Below are positions 16,850 through 25,172 of a stretch of 34,938 bases of DNA, piece by piece. A model generated the notes under the pieces. That model ran no database searches, had not been told where the DNA came from, and worked only from the letters and a program-made list of their open reading frames with translations. The stretch's first letter is position 1. Every line of letters starts with the position of its first letter. Where the stretch lies: contig JAOPXM010000105.1 of assembly GCA_025965125.1 (NCBI GenBank), positions 1 to 34,938 on the forward strand, written 5' to 3'. A program made the position numbers and the translations under genes. The DNA comes from Nocardioides sp. GTDB taxonomy: Bacteria; Actinomycetota; Actinomycetes; Propionibacteriales; Nocardioidaceae.

Positions 16850-17919
16850 CTGACACGATCGCACGCCCGAGGGCGCCAATGGCTGAAAGCGGCGCCGCCC
16901 CACGCCCCGCAGTGCGCTGGGACCGGTGGCTCGGCCCACTCTGGCTCTGGAGCCTGCTCGTGGTGACCGTCATCATCGGCTTCATCGCCTCACCGCACTT
17001 CCTGACCACGCTGAACCTGTCCAACGTGCTGCAGCAGGCGGCTCCACTTGTCATCCTCGTCGCTGGTCAGACCTTTGCCCTGATCGTGGCAGGCATCGAC
17101 ATCTCGGTGGCCGCGACGATCAGCATGGGAACGACCTTGATGATGATGGTCGTCAACGGGGATCCGTCCCGGATCCCACTGGGCCTGGCCGCAGTTCTGC
17201 TCGCCGCCGTCGCAGTCGGGGTGCTGAACGGGGCGGCGATCACGCTCCTCGAGGTGCCGGCCTTCATCGTGACGTTCGGGGTGGCCAGCATTGTCCAAGG
17301 GGTCGTGTTCCTCTACACCGACCAGGTGAACGTGGGATCGCCGGCCCCCCAGATGACCGAGTGGGGCTATCGCACCTGGGGTCCGGTTCCGTTCCTCGCC
17401 GTGGTCGCCCTGGCATTCGTCATCCTCGCGCTCGTCATCCAGAATCGAACCCGGTTCGGACGCTGGATGTACGCGGTCGGTGGCGGCGAGGAAGTGGCCA
17501 GGCTCGCCGGCATTCCGGTCAAGCGGGTTCGCGTGGCGGCCTACGTGTTCTGCGCCGTCTCGGCGGCGGTTGCGTCCCTGGCCATCTCGCTGCGGACTGG
17601 TAGCGGCGACCCGTTGGGCGGGTCTGGGTTCGACTGGGACTCGATCGCGGCCGTCGTCATCGGCGGCACAGCGCTGAGCGGCGGGCGCGGCGGCGTGGCA
17701 GGGAGCGTGCTGGGGGCCCTGTTGCTGATCACGATGGGCAACATCATGAACCTGGTGGGCGTCTCCGGCTTCTGGCAGATCGTCGTCCAGGGAGCGGTGG
17801 TCATCCTGGCCGTCACCGTCTCGACGGTGCAGACCCGCCGTGCCCAGCGACTCGCCCGCACGAACATTGCCGTCCAGAAGGACAAGCGACGTCTCAAGCT
17901 GAGGAGACAAGATCGATGA
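16846..17919 (+). CDS. Ribose-type ABC transporter permease 1
   Basis: A 357-aa multi-spanning membrane protein of the RbsC/BPD_transp_2 family. A 30-residue polar N-terminus is followed by about nine or ten hydrophobic segments. Family blocks are clear: VAGQTFALIVAGIDISVAA, the EAA-like RTRFGRWMYAVGGGEEVARLAGIPVKR stretch, and AVVIGGTALSGGRGGVAGSVLGALLL. It forms the channel with permease 2. The GTG start overlaps the ATPase stop and its own stop overlaps permease 2 (ATGA), so the transporter genes are translationally coupled. Its basic C-terminal tail (KDKRRLKLRRQDR) is probably cytoplasmic. Confidence 0.95.
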   Translation: MTDTIARPRAPMAESGAAPRPAVRWDRWLGPLWLWSLLVVTVIIGFIASPHFLTTLNLSNVLQQAAPLVILVAGQTFALIVAGIDISVAATISMGTTLMMMVVNGDPSRIPLGLAAVLLAAVAVGVLNGAAITLLEVPAFIVTFGVASIVQGVVFLYTDQVNVGSPAPQMTEWGYRTWGPVPFLAVVALAFVILALVIQNRTRFGRWMYAVGGGEEVARLAGIPVKRVRVAAYVFCAVSAAVASLAISLRTGSGDPLGGSGFDWDSIAAVVIGGTALSGGRGGVAGSVLGALLLITMGNIMNLVGVSGFWQIVVQGAVVILAVTVSTVQTRRAQRLARTNIAVQKDKRRLKLRRQDR

Positions 17920-18905
17920 GCAGCATGACGACACCCGAAGTTTCGGCCGGCCCCACGTCCGCACGCGGTCCACGTGTGAACCGTGAGCACCTGGCACAGG
18001 CCGGGCCGTATCTCCTCCTGATGGCGCTCTGCATCATCGCGACCCTCCTGTCCAGCGCGTTCCTCACCGGCGAGAACATCACCAACGTCCTGCGGCAGTC
18101 CTCTCCGCTCCTCGTGGTCGCTGCCGGCCAGACGCTGGTGATCCTCGTGGGCGGGATCGACGTGTCGGTCGGCGCCGTGGTCTCCTTCACGACCGTCATC
18201 GGCGGCAGCGTGATGGCCTCGAGCAACACGAAGATCCTGCCGACGGTCGCGCTCGTGCTGGGATTCGGAGTGCTGGTCGGGCTCGTCCACGCGCTGCTCA
18301 TCGTCAAGCTGGGCACGGACCCCTTCGTGACCACACTGGGCACGATGCTGTGCCTCAACGGGCTCGACCTCGTGTACTCGGGCGGGTCCCCTCGCAGCGG
18401 TGTGACGCCGGAGTTTCGAGGACTGACGCAGAACTCCGTGCTGGGGATACCGATCGTGGTCTACGTCGTCGCGGTCCTCACAGCCCTGCTGATCGTGGCG
18501 CTCACAGGCTCCACATGGGGCAGGCGAGTGCACGCCGCCGGCGGCAACGCCGCCGCTGCCCGATTGTCGGGAATCCGGGTCGAGCGCGCACAGGCGTCGA
18601 CCTACGTGCTCTGCAGCGTGCTGGCAGTCGTCGGCGGGCTGATCCTGCTGGCCCGAATCGGCACCGGTGACACCGGGGTAGGAGACGCCTACACCCTGAA
18701 CTCGATCGCGGCCGTGCTCATCGGGGGCACGGTCTTCGGCGGCGGCCGCGGTGGAGTCGGCGGCAGCATTGCCGGGGTTCTGATCCTGGCGGTCCTGTTC
18801 AACGTGTTCAACCTGCTGGGTGTGTCGAACTACGCCCGGCCGGTGGTGCTCGGCGTCGTCGTGATCCTCGGCATCGCTCTCTACACCCGGCGCAGAACTT
18901 CCTGA
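17916..18905 (+). CDS. Ribose-type ABC transporter permease 2
   Basis: A 329-aa RbsC-family permease, paralogous to its upstream neighbour (AAGQTLVILVGGIDVSVGAVVS, RRVHAAGGNAAAARLSGIRVERAQ, AAVLIGGTVFGGGRGGVGGSIAGVLILA). Two different permeases imply a heterodimeric channel, whereas the Escherichia coli ribose system uses one permease twice. The ATG overlaps the previous stop by 4 nt. A 62-nt gap containing two hairpins follows before the amidohydrolase gene. Confidence 0.95.
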   Translation: MSSMTTPEVSAGPTSARGPRVNREHLAQAGPYLLLMALCIIATLLSSAFLTGENITNVLRQSSPLLVVAAGQTLVILVGGIDVSVGAVVSFTTVIGGSVMASSNTKILPTVALVLGFGVLVGLVHALLIVKLGTDPFVTTLGTMLCLNGLDLVYSGGSPRSGVTPEFRGLTQNSVLGIPIVVYVVAVLTALLIVALTGSTWGRRVHAAGGNAAAARLSGIRVERAQASTYVLCSVLAVVGGLILLARIGTGDTGVGDAYTLNSIAAVLIGGTVFGGGRGGVGGSIAGVLILAVLFNVFNLLGVSNYARPVVLGVVVILGIALYTRRRTS

Positions 18906-18910
18906 CTCCC

Positions 18911-18944
18911 GGACCGGACGGTCCCCTGAGCCGCGGCCCGCGGC
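18911..18944 (+). other. Two tandem hairpins between transporter and enzyme genes
   Basis: GGACC-GGAC-GGTCC (18911-18924) and GCCGCG-GCC-CGCGGC (18930-18944) are perfect GC-rich stems placed back to back just after the permease 2 stop. They may act as a partial terminator or as an mRNA 3'-end stabiliser that sets a different expression level for importer and downstream enzymes. Confidence 0.45.
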
Positions 18945-18967
18945 CGACACCGCAAAGAAGGAATCGA

Positions 18968-20389
18968 ATGAAGAAGGCTCTGATCACGAACGCCTACCTG
19001 ATCACCATGGACGCCAACCGGCGCACGCTCTCAGGTGGAGAGGTCCTCATCGGCGACGACAAGATCCTCGAAGTGGGACACGACCTCCCACGCGATGACG
19101 CCGAGGTACTGGACGCCCGGGGCGGCATCGTGATGCCCGGACTGGTGGACAACCACCGTCACATGTGGCAGACGAACCTGCGTGCCATGCTGGCGGACTG
19201 GTCCCTGCACGAGTACATGCGGGGCATCCGGTTCAGCATCTCGCCTGTCCTCACCGCCGAGGACATCGGAGACGCCGACTACATCGGGGCACTGGAAGCG
19301 TTGAATGCCGGTGTCACCACGGTGTTCGACTATTCGCACAGCGTCAACAGCCCTGACCACGCAACCGCGGCTGCAGAGGCGCTCATCGAGAGCGGTATCC
19401 GCGCGGTGTACGGATACGGACTCGTGCAGGCTCCGGTCTCGCATCCTGCCTTCACCTCCGTGGAAGATCGGATCAAGGACGCACATCGTCTGTACGACGA
19501 GGTTCTCCCCAGCGGGGAGACGCTCGTGACCATGGGCATGGCGCTCAGCGAGGTGGGACTGATTCCCTGGACCGACTCGATGAAGGAGCTGCGGGCGTCC
19601 CAGGAGATGGGGGTGCCGGTCTCCATCCACAACAACATCTTCTTCGGAAGCACGGTCTCCCAGGGCGTGCGCCCGATGCACGAGGCGGGGCTCCTCCACG
19701 AGGCACAGACGCATGTCCACTGCACGACATGCACCGCGGACGAGTTCAAGATGCTCGCGGACGCGGGATGCTCGGTCGTGTCGACTCCCGACACGGAGAT
19801 CGGGATGGGCATGGGTCATCCGGTGTTCGCCGAAGCGAAGGCGGCGGGCGTCCGGTCCGTGGTCGGTTGCGACATCATCACGCTCAACGGTGGCGACATC
19901 GTGAGTCAGCTGCGCGTCGGCCTCCAGGACGCGCGGGTGCGAATCAACGATCAGTACAACGCACGCAACGAGATGCCCCTCACCCTGGAACCGCGATCCA
20001 TGGACGCCCTGGCGTGGGGCACCATCAACGGTGCCGAGGCCCTGGGCATGGGATCGAAGATCGGCAGCCTGGAGCCAGGCAAGCAGGCCGACGTGCTCGT
20101 GATGAGCGTGGACGGTCCCAACATGTGGCCGCTGATGGAGGAGCCCGGCACGGTCATCTTCCACACTCACCCGCAGGACATCGAGACAGTGTTCATCGCC
20201 GGCAAGAAGGTCAAGGAGAACGGGCGCCTCGTCGGCATCGACTACGCGGCCGCACGACGGCGGGCCGAGGCCTCGCGCGACCGAATCCTCGCTGCGGCGC
20301 ATGACAGGACCGGTGTGGTGCTGCCGCCACCCGAAAGCATGTCGCTCCTCTCGCTCGAGAAGACCGCCGTCGAGAACATGGCGCGGTGA
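18968..20389 (+). CDS. Amidohydrolase of the ATZ/TRZ (chlorohydrolase/deaminase) family
   Basis: A 473-aa metal-dependent hydrolase with a beta-sandwich plus TIM-barrel layout. The HxH motif is at H63/H65 (GLVDNHRHMWQT). Further probable metal or catalytic residues are H221 (VSIHNN), H251 (THVHCTT) and D302 (VGCDIITLNGGD). The C-terminal IGSLEPGKQADVLVM is the family hallmark. Relatives deaminate or dechlorinate s-triazines, guanine, cytosine or thioadenosine. Here the residue three after H221 is Ile, not the Glu of the deaminase HxxE motif, so the reaction is uncertain. The gene opens the enzyme half of the operon after two hairpins. It suggests an N-containing substrate, unlike ordinary sugar catabolism. 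Confidence 0.92.
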   Translation: MKKALITNAYLITMDANRRTLSGGEVLIGDDKILEVGHDLPRDDAEVLDARGGIVMPGLVDNHRHMWQTNLRAMLADWSLHEYMRGIRFSISPVLTAEDIGDADYIGALEALNAGVTTVFDYSHSVNSPDHATAAAEALIESGIRAVYGYGLVQAPVSHPAFTSVEDRIKDAHRLYDEVLPSGETLVTMGMALSEVGLIPWTDSMKELRASQEMGVPVSIHNNIFFGSTVSQGVRPMHEAGLLHEAQTHVHCTTCTADEFKMLADAGCSVVSTPDTEIGMGMGHPVFAEAKAAGVRSVVGCDIITLNGGDIVSQLRVGLQDARVRINDQYNARNEMPLTLEPRSMDALAWGTINGAEALGMGSKIGSLEPGKQADVLVMSVDGPNMWPLMEEPGTVIFHTHPQDIETVFIAGKKVKENGRLVGIDYAAARRRAEASRDRILAAAHDRTGVVLPPPESMSLLSLEKTAVENMAR

Positions 20390-21426
20390 GCGCGGCCATG
20401 TCGAAGTCTGATGCCGGACCCCTGTCGGCTGCCCTTGTCGGGCTGGGTTGGTGGGGCTCGAGGATCGCCCGCACGCTGCAGGACTCGCCCGTCCTTCGCC
20501 CCGTCATCGGGGTGGATCCATCGCCGGAAGCCCGGGCGGTCGCCTCGGAGCGGCACGGGATCCCAACGGCAGCCACCCTCGAAGAAGCGCTGACCATGGC
20601 CGACGTGGACGTGGTGATCATCTGCTCGCCCCACCAGCAGCACGCTGCGCAGATCATCACTGCCGCCGAGGCCGGCTGCCACGTGTTCGTCGAGAAGCCG
20701 TTCACGCTCAACCTGGACGACTGTCGGCGCGCCCTCCAGGCGGTGGAGGCCGCCGGCGTCCAGGTCGGCATCGGCTATGAACGACGCTTCGAGCCCGCCG
20801 TGGAGGCGTTGTCCGCACGGTGCGCCGCGGGCGACCTGGGCCAGCTGATGCTGGTCGAGGCCAACTTCAGTCATGACCGGTTCCTGGCGCTGCCGTCGGA
20901 CAGCTGGCGGCTGTCCTCACAGCACGCTCCGGTCGGACCGCTCTCGGCGACCGGTATCCACCTCGTGGACCTCGCCATCAACCTGCTCGGACGGCCGGTC
21001 GAGGTCTGGGCGTCCTGCTCGACGCTTGCGACCTCCTTCGAGAACGGCGACGCGCTCTCGGTCATGATGACGTTCGAGTCCGGGGCCACTGCACATCTGA
21101 ACGCCGTGCTGGCCACCCCGTTCCAGGGCCGGCTTCGTGTCTTCGGCGCGAATGAGTGGGTCGAGATCGCTGACCGCACGCATCCCGACGCCGCGTCGGG
21201 GTGGGACGTCACGCGGGCGACTCCCGCGGGCGCCCCAGAGACCACCTTCGAGGCTCCGTTCGACTCGGTTCGGGAGAACCTCGAACGATTCGGGTCGTGG
21301 CTCCTGGGTGGGGCGCCCTATCCGATCACTCCTGAGCAGATCCAGCTCAGCGTGGCGACGTCGGACGCCATCATGCGCTCGGCTCTCCACGGCGGCGTGC
21401 AGCCCGTGGCAGAGGTGCTCGCATGA
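20386..21426 (+). CDS. Gfo/Idh/MocA family oxidoreductase
   Basis: A 346-aa NAD(P)-dependent dehydrogenase. The Rossmann motif AALVGLGWWGSRIA (15-28) and the catalytic-lysine motif EKP (103-105, VFVEKPFTLNL) are both present. The C-terminal alpha/beta domain includes SATGIHLVDLAINLLGRPVEVWA with the family's G-x-H-x-x-D. The family oxidises or reduces sugars, inositols and their acids. The GTG start overlaps the amidohydrolase stop (GTGA) and its stop overlaps the next gene (ATGA). An ATG at 20398 is an alternative start. It probably acts on the ring hydroxyl of a sugar- or cyclitol-like intermediate. Confidence 0.92.
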   Translation: MSAAMSKSDAGPLSAALVGLGWWGSRIARTLQDSPVLRPVIGVDPSPEARAVASERHGIPTAATLEEALTMADVDVVIICSPHQQHAAQIITAAEAGCHVFVEKPFTLNLDDCRRALQAVEAAGVQVGIGYERRFEPAVEALSARCAAGDLGQLMLVEANFSHDRFLALPSDSWRLSSQHAPVGPLSATGIHLVDLAINLLGRPVEVWASCSTLATSFENGDALSVMMTFESGATAHLNAVLATPFQGRLRVFGANEWVEIADRTHPDAASGWDVTRATPAGAPETTFEAPFDSVRENLERFGSWLLGGAPYPITPEQIQLSVATSDAIMRSALHGGVQPVAEVLA

Positions 21427-22313
21427 GCGGCCAGAGGACAGTCGGGTTCGTGGGCCTGGGGGCGATGGGCAGTCCGATGTCTCGTCACCTCCTGGAGGCG
21501 GGGTGGCGGGTGGTGGGCTACGACAGCGCCGCCTCCGCTCTCGAACGCCACCGAGCGAACGGCGGCGAGACGGTGGATGATCCCGCCGACCTACGGGGGC
21601 AGACAGACGTCGTCGTCACGTCGTTGCCCACCGCGGGGGCACTCCGTGCCACGCTCGATCGGCTCGCGAGCTCGGCGACCGAGGCTCCCCTTCGCGTCGT
21701 CGAGGTCAGCACCCTGTCCCTCGGAGAGAAGGAGGCTGCCCGGGACCAGGCTGAGCGGGCCGGCATGCGGCTCCTGGACTGCCCCGTGAGCGGGACCAGC
21801 GCGCAGGCTGAGCGTGGGGACCTGATCATCTACGCCAGCGGCGGCGACCGCGACGACGAACCCTACGTCCGGCCCGTGCTGACGGACATGTCCCGCCAGA
21901 TCTACGACGTCGGACCCTTCGGCGACGGCACGAAGCTGAAGCTGGTCGCGAACCTCCTGGTGGCGATCCACAACCTCTCGTCCGCCGAGGCCCTGCTCCT
22001 GGCGGACCGCGCGGATCTGGACCTGGAGGCAGTACTTCCGGCGCTCGTCGACGGTGCGGGGTCGTCCCGGATGCTCGAAGTCCGCGGGCCGCTCATGGTC
22101 GCCGGGGACTACGAGCATGCCACCGCCCGGGTCGAGGTGTTCCGCAAGGATCTTCGGGCCATTCGCGACCTGGCCGACTGGCTCGGAGTGCCCACCCCGC
22201 TTCTCTCGGTCACCTCCATGATGTACGACGCAGCAGCGGGCCAGGGTCGCGCGCACCAGGACACGGCGTCTGTCTACGCCGTCGTCAGGCGACTGGCCGG
22301 AGCCCCTGAGTGA
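21423..22313 (+). CDS. NAD(P)-dependent beta-hydroxyacid dehydrogenase (3-hydroxyisobutyrate dehydrogenase-like)
   Basis: A 296-aa protein with the family N-terminal signature VGFVGLGAMGSPMSRHLLEAG (7-27), the substrate-binding DCPVSGTSAQAERGDL (119-134) and the catalytic lysine K173 in GDGTKLKLVANLL. The usual K-x-x-N-N reads K-L-V-A-N. Relatives oxidise 3-hydroxyisobutyrate, tartronate semialdehyde or related 3-hydroxyacids. It is translationally coupled on both sides by 4-nt overlaps. In this island it could process a 3-hydroxyacid fragment released by the lyase. The precise substrate is unknown. Confidence 0.92.
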   Translation: MSGQRTVGFVGLGAMGSPMSRHLLEAGWRVVGYDSAASALERHRANGGETVDDPADLRGQTDVVVTSLPTAGALRATLDRLASSATEAPLRVVEVSTLSLGEKEAARDQAERAGMRLLDCPVSGTSAQAERGDLIIYASGGDRDDEPYVRPVLTDMSRQIYDVGPFGDGTKLKLVANLLVAIHNLSSAEALLLADRADLDLEAVLPALVDGAGSSRMLEVRGPLMVAGDYEHATARVEVFRKDLRAIRDLADWLGVPTPLLSVTSMMYDAAAGQGRAHQDTASVYAVVRRLAGAPE

Positions 22314-23092
22314 GCGCGCGAGACGCAGCCTTCGAGTTCCAGGGTTCGGTCGTTCTGGTCACCGGAGGCGGCAGCGGCATCGGTCGTGCCGTTGCTCGCG
22401 CCTTCGACGAGGCGGGCGCGACTGTCGTCATCACCGGGCGGCGCAGCCAACCGCTCCAGGACGTGGTGGACGCCTCTGCGTCCGGCCGGGTCCACGCCCT
22501 CGAGGCAGACGTCGGGCGACTCGAGGAGGTTCACCGGCTCGTCGCCGAGGTCGTCGCGACGTACGGGAAGATCGATGTCGTCGTGAGCAACGCGGGAAAG
22601 TACGTGGGGGGCTCCATCCACGAGATCGAGGAGTCGGACTGGCGCGCGATGCTCGGGTCGAACGTCGAGGGGCTCTTCAACCTGGCCAAGGTGACCTTCC
22701 CGGAGCTTGAGCGAACCCAGGGTTCGCTGGTTGCTGTTTCGAGTGTCTCGGGGCTTCGAGGGGACTGGGGCCAGGCGCCGTACAACGCGACCAAGGGGGC
22801 GGTGAGCCAGCTCGTGAGGTGCCTGGCTCTGGACTGGGGCGCTTCCGGCGTTCGCGTCAACGCGATCGCACCTTCGTTGACGGACACGGAGGCCACCCAC
22901 GACCTGGTCATGGACCGGGAGATGGCCACCCAGTTCGCGGCGCGCACCGCCTTGGGACGCCTGGCTGAACCAGAGGACATGGCCCCGGCCGTGCTCTTCC
23001 TCGCGAGTCGGGCGGCGGCCTACATCACCGGTGTCATTCTCCCCGTGGACGGTGGCACGAGTGCCTCGAGCGGCCAGGCACACGTCACGTGA
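22310..23092 (+). CDS. Classical SDR-family oxidoreductase (FabG-like)
   Basis: A 260-aa short-chain dehydrogenase with all canonical elements: TGGGSGIG (18-25), SNAG (93-96), catalytic S145, Y158 and K162 (APYNATKGAVSQLV), and the C-terminal ITGVILPVDGG. Unlike the first SDR of this operon it should be catalytically competent. The GTG start overlaps the previous stop (GTGA). It is the last gene of the island operon and a hairpin follows just after its stop. It probably oxidises a hydroxyl of the pathway substrate; fatty acid synthesis is unlikely in this setting. Confidence 0.93.
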   Translation: MSARDAAFEFQGSVVLVTGGGSGIGRAVARAFDEAGATVVITGRRSQPLQDVVDASASGRVHALEADVGRLEEVHRLVAEVVATYGKIDVVVSNAGKYVGGSIHEIEESDWRAMLGSNVEGLFNLAKVTFPELERTQGSLVAVSSVSGLRGDWGQAPYNATKGAVSQLVRCLALDWGASGVRVNAIAPSLTDTEATHDLVMDREMATQFAARTALGRLAEPEDMAPAVLFLASRAAAYITGVILPVDGGTSASSGQAHVT

Positions 23093-23094
23093 GG

Positions 23095-23114
23095 CGCAGG
23101 ACGGGTCCCCTGCG
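23095..23114 (+). terminator. Possible terminator of island operon
   Basis: CGCAGG-ACGGGTCC-CCTGCG, a 6-bp stem with an 8-nt loop that can itself pair partly, starts 2 nt after the last SDR stop. No U-tract follows. Its position at the end of the long operon and before the next gene supports a terminator role. Confidence 0.4.
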
Positions 23115-23131
23115 GGCCTAGGTTTGCGCCT

Positions 23132-23815
23132 GTGGTGACTCCCGCGAAGCCGCTCGCCTCTGGCCGAGACTCCGACGTCTACGGGTACGCCGAAGGCCTG
23201 GTGCTCCGTCGCTATCGAGACGGTCGTTCGGCAGCGGACGAGGCGACAGTGATCCGGCAGCTCGGCGAGCTCGGCTACCCGGTCCCCTTCGTGCACTCCA
23301 GCTCCGGTCCGGACATCGTCATGGAGCGGGTGGACGGGCCCACGATGGCCGGGGCCCTGCGGGCCGGCAGCCTCGGGATCGTCGACGGCGCCCGGCAGTT
23401 CGCGAGGCTCCACGACGACCTCCATGACATCCCCTGGCCGGGGGCAGCCCCGGGCGACTGCCTGCTGCACCTCGACCTGCACCCGCTCAACGTGCTGATG
23501 GCTGGGTCCGGCGCGGTGGTCATCGACTGGTCCAACGCACGGCCCGGGCCGGCCGGCCTCGACGTCGCGATGAGCGCGTTGATCCTCGCCCAGGTCGTCG
23601 TCCTCCCGGACACGCTCGAGGGTCCCCCCGAGCTCGAGGAGCTGGTGCGAGACGTGCTCACGGAGTTCCTGACCGAGTTCGCCGGCACCGTCTCGACGCC
23701 GTACGCCGGTCACCTCGCCGAGGCGGAGGAGTTGCGCCGCCAAGACCCGAACATGAGCGCCGAAGAGCTCCGACTCATGTCCAGCGCGGTCGACCTGGCG
23801 CGGTCAGCGGCCTAG
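23132..23815 (+). CDS. Aminoglycoside phosphotransferase (APH)-fold kinase-like protein
   Basis: A 227-aa protein of the APH/choline kinase fold. The catalytic loop reads LHLDLHPLNVLM (the usual HGDLHPGNVL) and the metal-binding motif VIDWSNA. An N-terminal SGRDSDVYGY resembles the nucleotide loop. It is shorter than true aminoglycoside kinases (about 260-300 aa) and is more likely a housekeeping small-molecule kinase than a resistance gene. It starts at GTG 23132 or the adjacent GTG. It converges on the MFS gene across a 52-bp gap containing a hairpin. It probably belongs to the core neighbourhood and not to the catabolic operon. Confidence 0.85.
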   Translation: MVTPAKPLASGRDSDVYGYAEGLVLRRYRDGRSAADEATVIRQLGELGYPVPFVHSSSGPDIVMERVDGPTMAGALRAGSLGIVDGARQFARLHDDLHDIPWPGAAPGDCLLHLDLHPLNVLMAGSGAVVIDWSNARPGPAGLDVAMSALILAQVVVLPDTLEGPPELEELVRDVLTEFLTEFAGTVSTPYAGHLAEAEELRRQDPNMSAEELRLMSSAVDLARSAA

Positions 23816-23824
23816 CCTCACCGG

Positions 23825-23850
23825 GTCTCGAGACGGTTGCGTGCGCAACC
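23825..23850. terminator. Palindrome plus hairpin between convergent genes
   Basis: A 10-bp palindrome GTCTCGAGAC (23825-23834) is followed directly by GGTTGC-GTGC-GCAACC (23835-23850), a perfect 6-bp stem with a tetraloop. It lies between the converging APH and MFS genes, so a bidirectional terminator is likely, although no U-tract is present. Confidence 0.5.
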
Positions 23851-23867
23851 CCCGCGGAGACGCAGCG

Positions 23868-25115
23868 TCAAGACAGCGGAGCCGGCTCCTGCTCGTCGGC
23901 GTGGGCGATGTGGGTCAGCTGGCCCCAGATCAACACCACGAAGATCGCGGAGCCGACGAACGCGAACCAGAACGGCGCAGTGAGCCCCCACCGCTGTGCG
24001 ATGGCGCCACCTATGGCCGAGCCGATGACGAGGCCGCCGTAGACCCCGACCCCGTTGACGCTCCCGACCCGTCCCTGGAGCTCGGTGGGGACCGCCCGCT
24101 GGCGCACCGTGATGGACGTCGTCCCCCAGATGAACGCGTGCGCTCCGAAGACGAAGAAGATCGCCATCGCGACCCACGGCACGGTTGTCAGGGCGAGGAA
24201 GAGGTGTGTGAACGTCTCGATGACCAGGCCGATCCGCATGATGTTGCCCAGGCTGACCCGTCGGGTGATCCAGCCGTACGCCAGGGTGCCGGTCAGCCCG
24301 CCGGCAGCAGACACGGTGGTCAGCAGGCCGAAGCCGATGGCGCCCATCTGGAGCCGGTCGGTGGCGTAGAGGACCAGGACCGACCAGGCCGCGCCGTAGG
24401 TGATGTTGAACGTGAAGATCGTGAGCACCAGGGTCCGGACCGCGGCATGGTGCAGCACCCAACGGAAGCCCTCGGCGATGTCCTGGCGGATGTGCGTGGC
24501 CTCGGCGGGGTCCCGGCCGTGCGGCGGAAGGGCGATCCGGGTGACGAGCAGAGCGCCCAGCACCACGAGAACCCCCTGGGCGAGGAACGGCCAGGCCATG
24601 CCGACCGCAAACAGGCTGGCACCGATCGGTGGCCCCGCAAGCTGGTTCACCGTGATGAACCCCACCTGCAGGCGGGAGTTGGCGATGGCGAGATCGTCGC
24701 GATTGACCAGCATCGGCAGCAGCGTCTGCGACGAGTTGTCAGCGAACACCTCGGCGGTGCCGAGCAGGAACAGGGCGCCGAGCACGATCGCGATCGACAC
24801 GGTGTCGGTCACGATCGATGCCACGATCACGGCCAGTACGACGGCCCGGGCCAGGTCCACGGTGACCACGATGAGCTTGCGGTCCAGGCGGTCGGCCAGC
24901 GCGCCCGCCCACAACCCGAACACCAGCGGAGGCAGCCACTGCAGGAGCGCCGCGAGCGCCACCAGGAAAGGGTCCCGGGTCTGGGATGCGATGAGCAACG
25001 GGCCCGCGGCGATCGCAATGCCATCACCGACGTTGCTGATCCACGACGACGCGAGGAGCCAGCGAAAGCCGTGGCCCAGGCGGGCCGGCAGCACGGTTTC
25101 AACGAGACGGCTCAC
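23868..25115 (-). CDS. Major facilitator superfamily transporter (MFS_3, enterobactin-exporter-like)
   Basis: A 415-aa protein with about twelve hydrophobic segments. The first block (FRWLLASSWISNVGDGIAIAAGPLLIASQT) and the loop between segments 2 and 3 (GLWAGALADRLDRKLIVV) match the MFS_3/EntS-like exporter group. A cytoplasmic central loop (PPHGRDPAEATHIRQDIAEGFRW) separates the halves, and the second half carries RAVPTELQGRVGSVNGVGVYGG. It would export a small molecule by proton antiport; the substrate is unknown. It is transcribed towards the APH gene and has its own upstream region containing a hairpin. Confidence 0.92.
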   Translation of the reverse strand: MSRLVETVLPARLGHGFRWLLASSWISNVGDGIAIAAGPLLIASQTRDPFLVALAALLQWLPPLVFGLWAGALADRLDRKLIVVTVDLARAVVLAVIVASIVTDTVSIAIVLGALFLLGTAEVFADNSSQTLLPMLVNRDDLAIANSRLQVGFITVNQLAGPPIGASLFAVGMAWPFLAQGVLVVLGALLVTRIALPPHGRDPAEATHIRQDIAEGFRWVLHHAAVRTLVLTIFTFNITYGAAWSVLVLYATDRLQMGAIGFGLLTTVSAAGGLTGTLAYGWITRRVSLGNIMRIGLVIETFTHLFLALTTVPWVAMAIFFVFGAHAFIWGTTSITVRQRAVPTELQGRVGSVNGVGVYGGLVIGSAIGGAIAQRWGLTAPFWFAFVGSAIFVVLIWGQLTHIAHADEQEPAPLS

Positions 25116-25147
25116 AAGCCAGAGACGTTAGTGCTACCCGCCCCAGC

Positions 25148-25172
25148 GATCACCCCATTTAGACGGGGTCGC
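25148..25172 (-). other. Hairpin between coiled-coil gene and MFS gene
   Basis: ACCCC-ATTTAGAC-GGGGT inside GCGA...CGC, a stem of about 5-8 bp with two bulged bases, lies 50-74 nt past the 69-aa gene stop and 33 nt upstream of the MFS start. It could terminate the small gene or be an MFS leader structure. Confidence 0.35.

Noticed and set aside
7317-23131. Island boundaries examined for flanking direct repeats or tRNA ends marking integration
   Set aside because: By eye, no shared repeat or tRNA fragment was found at 7317-7496 or 23093-23131; transfer remains possible but is not shown.
23132-23815. APH-fold gene considered as an aminoglycoside resistance determinant
   Set aside because: It is short, lacks close resemblance to known resistance kinases and sits among core genes; a housekeeping kinase is more likely.
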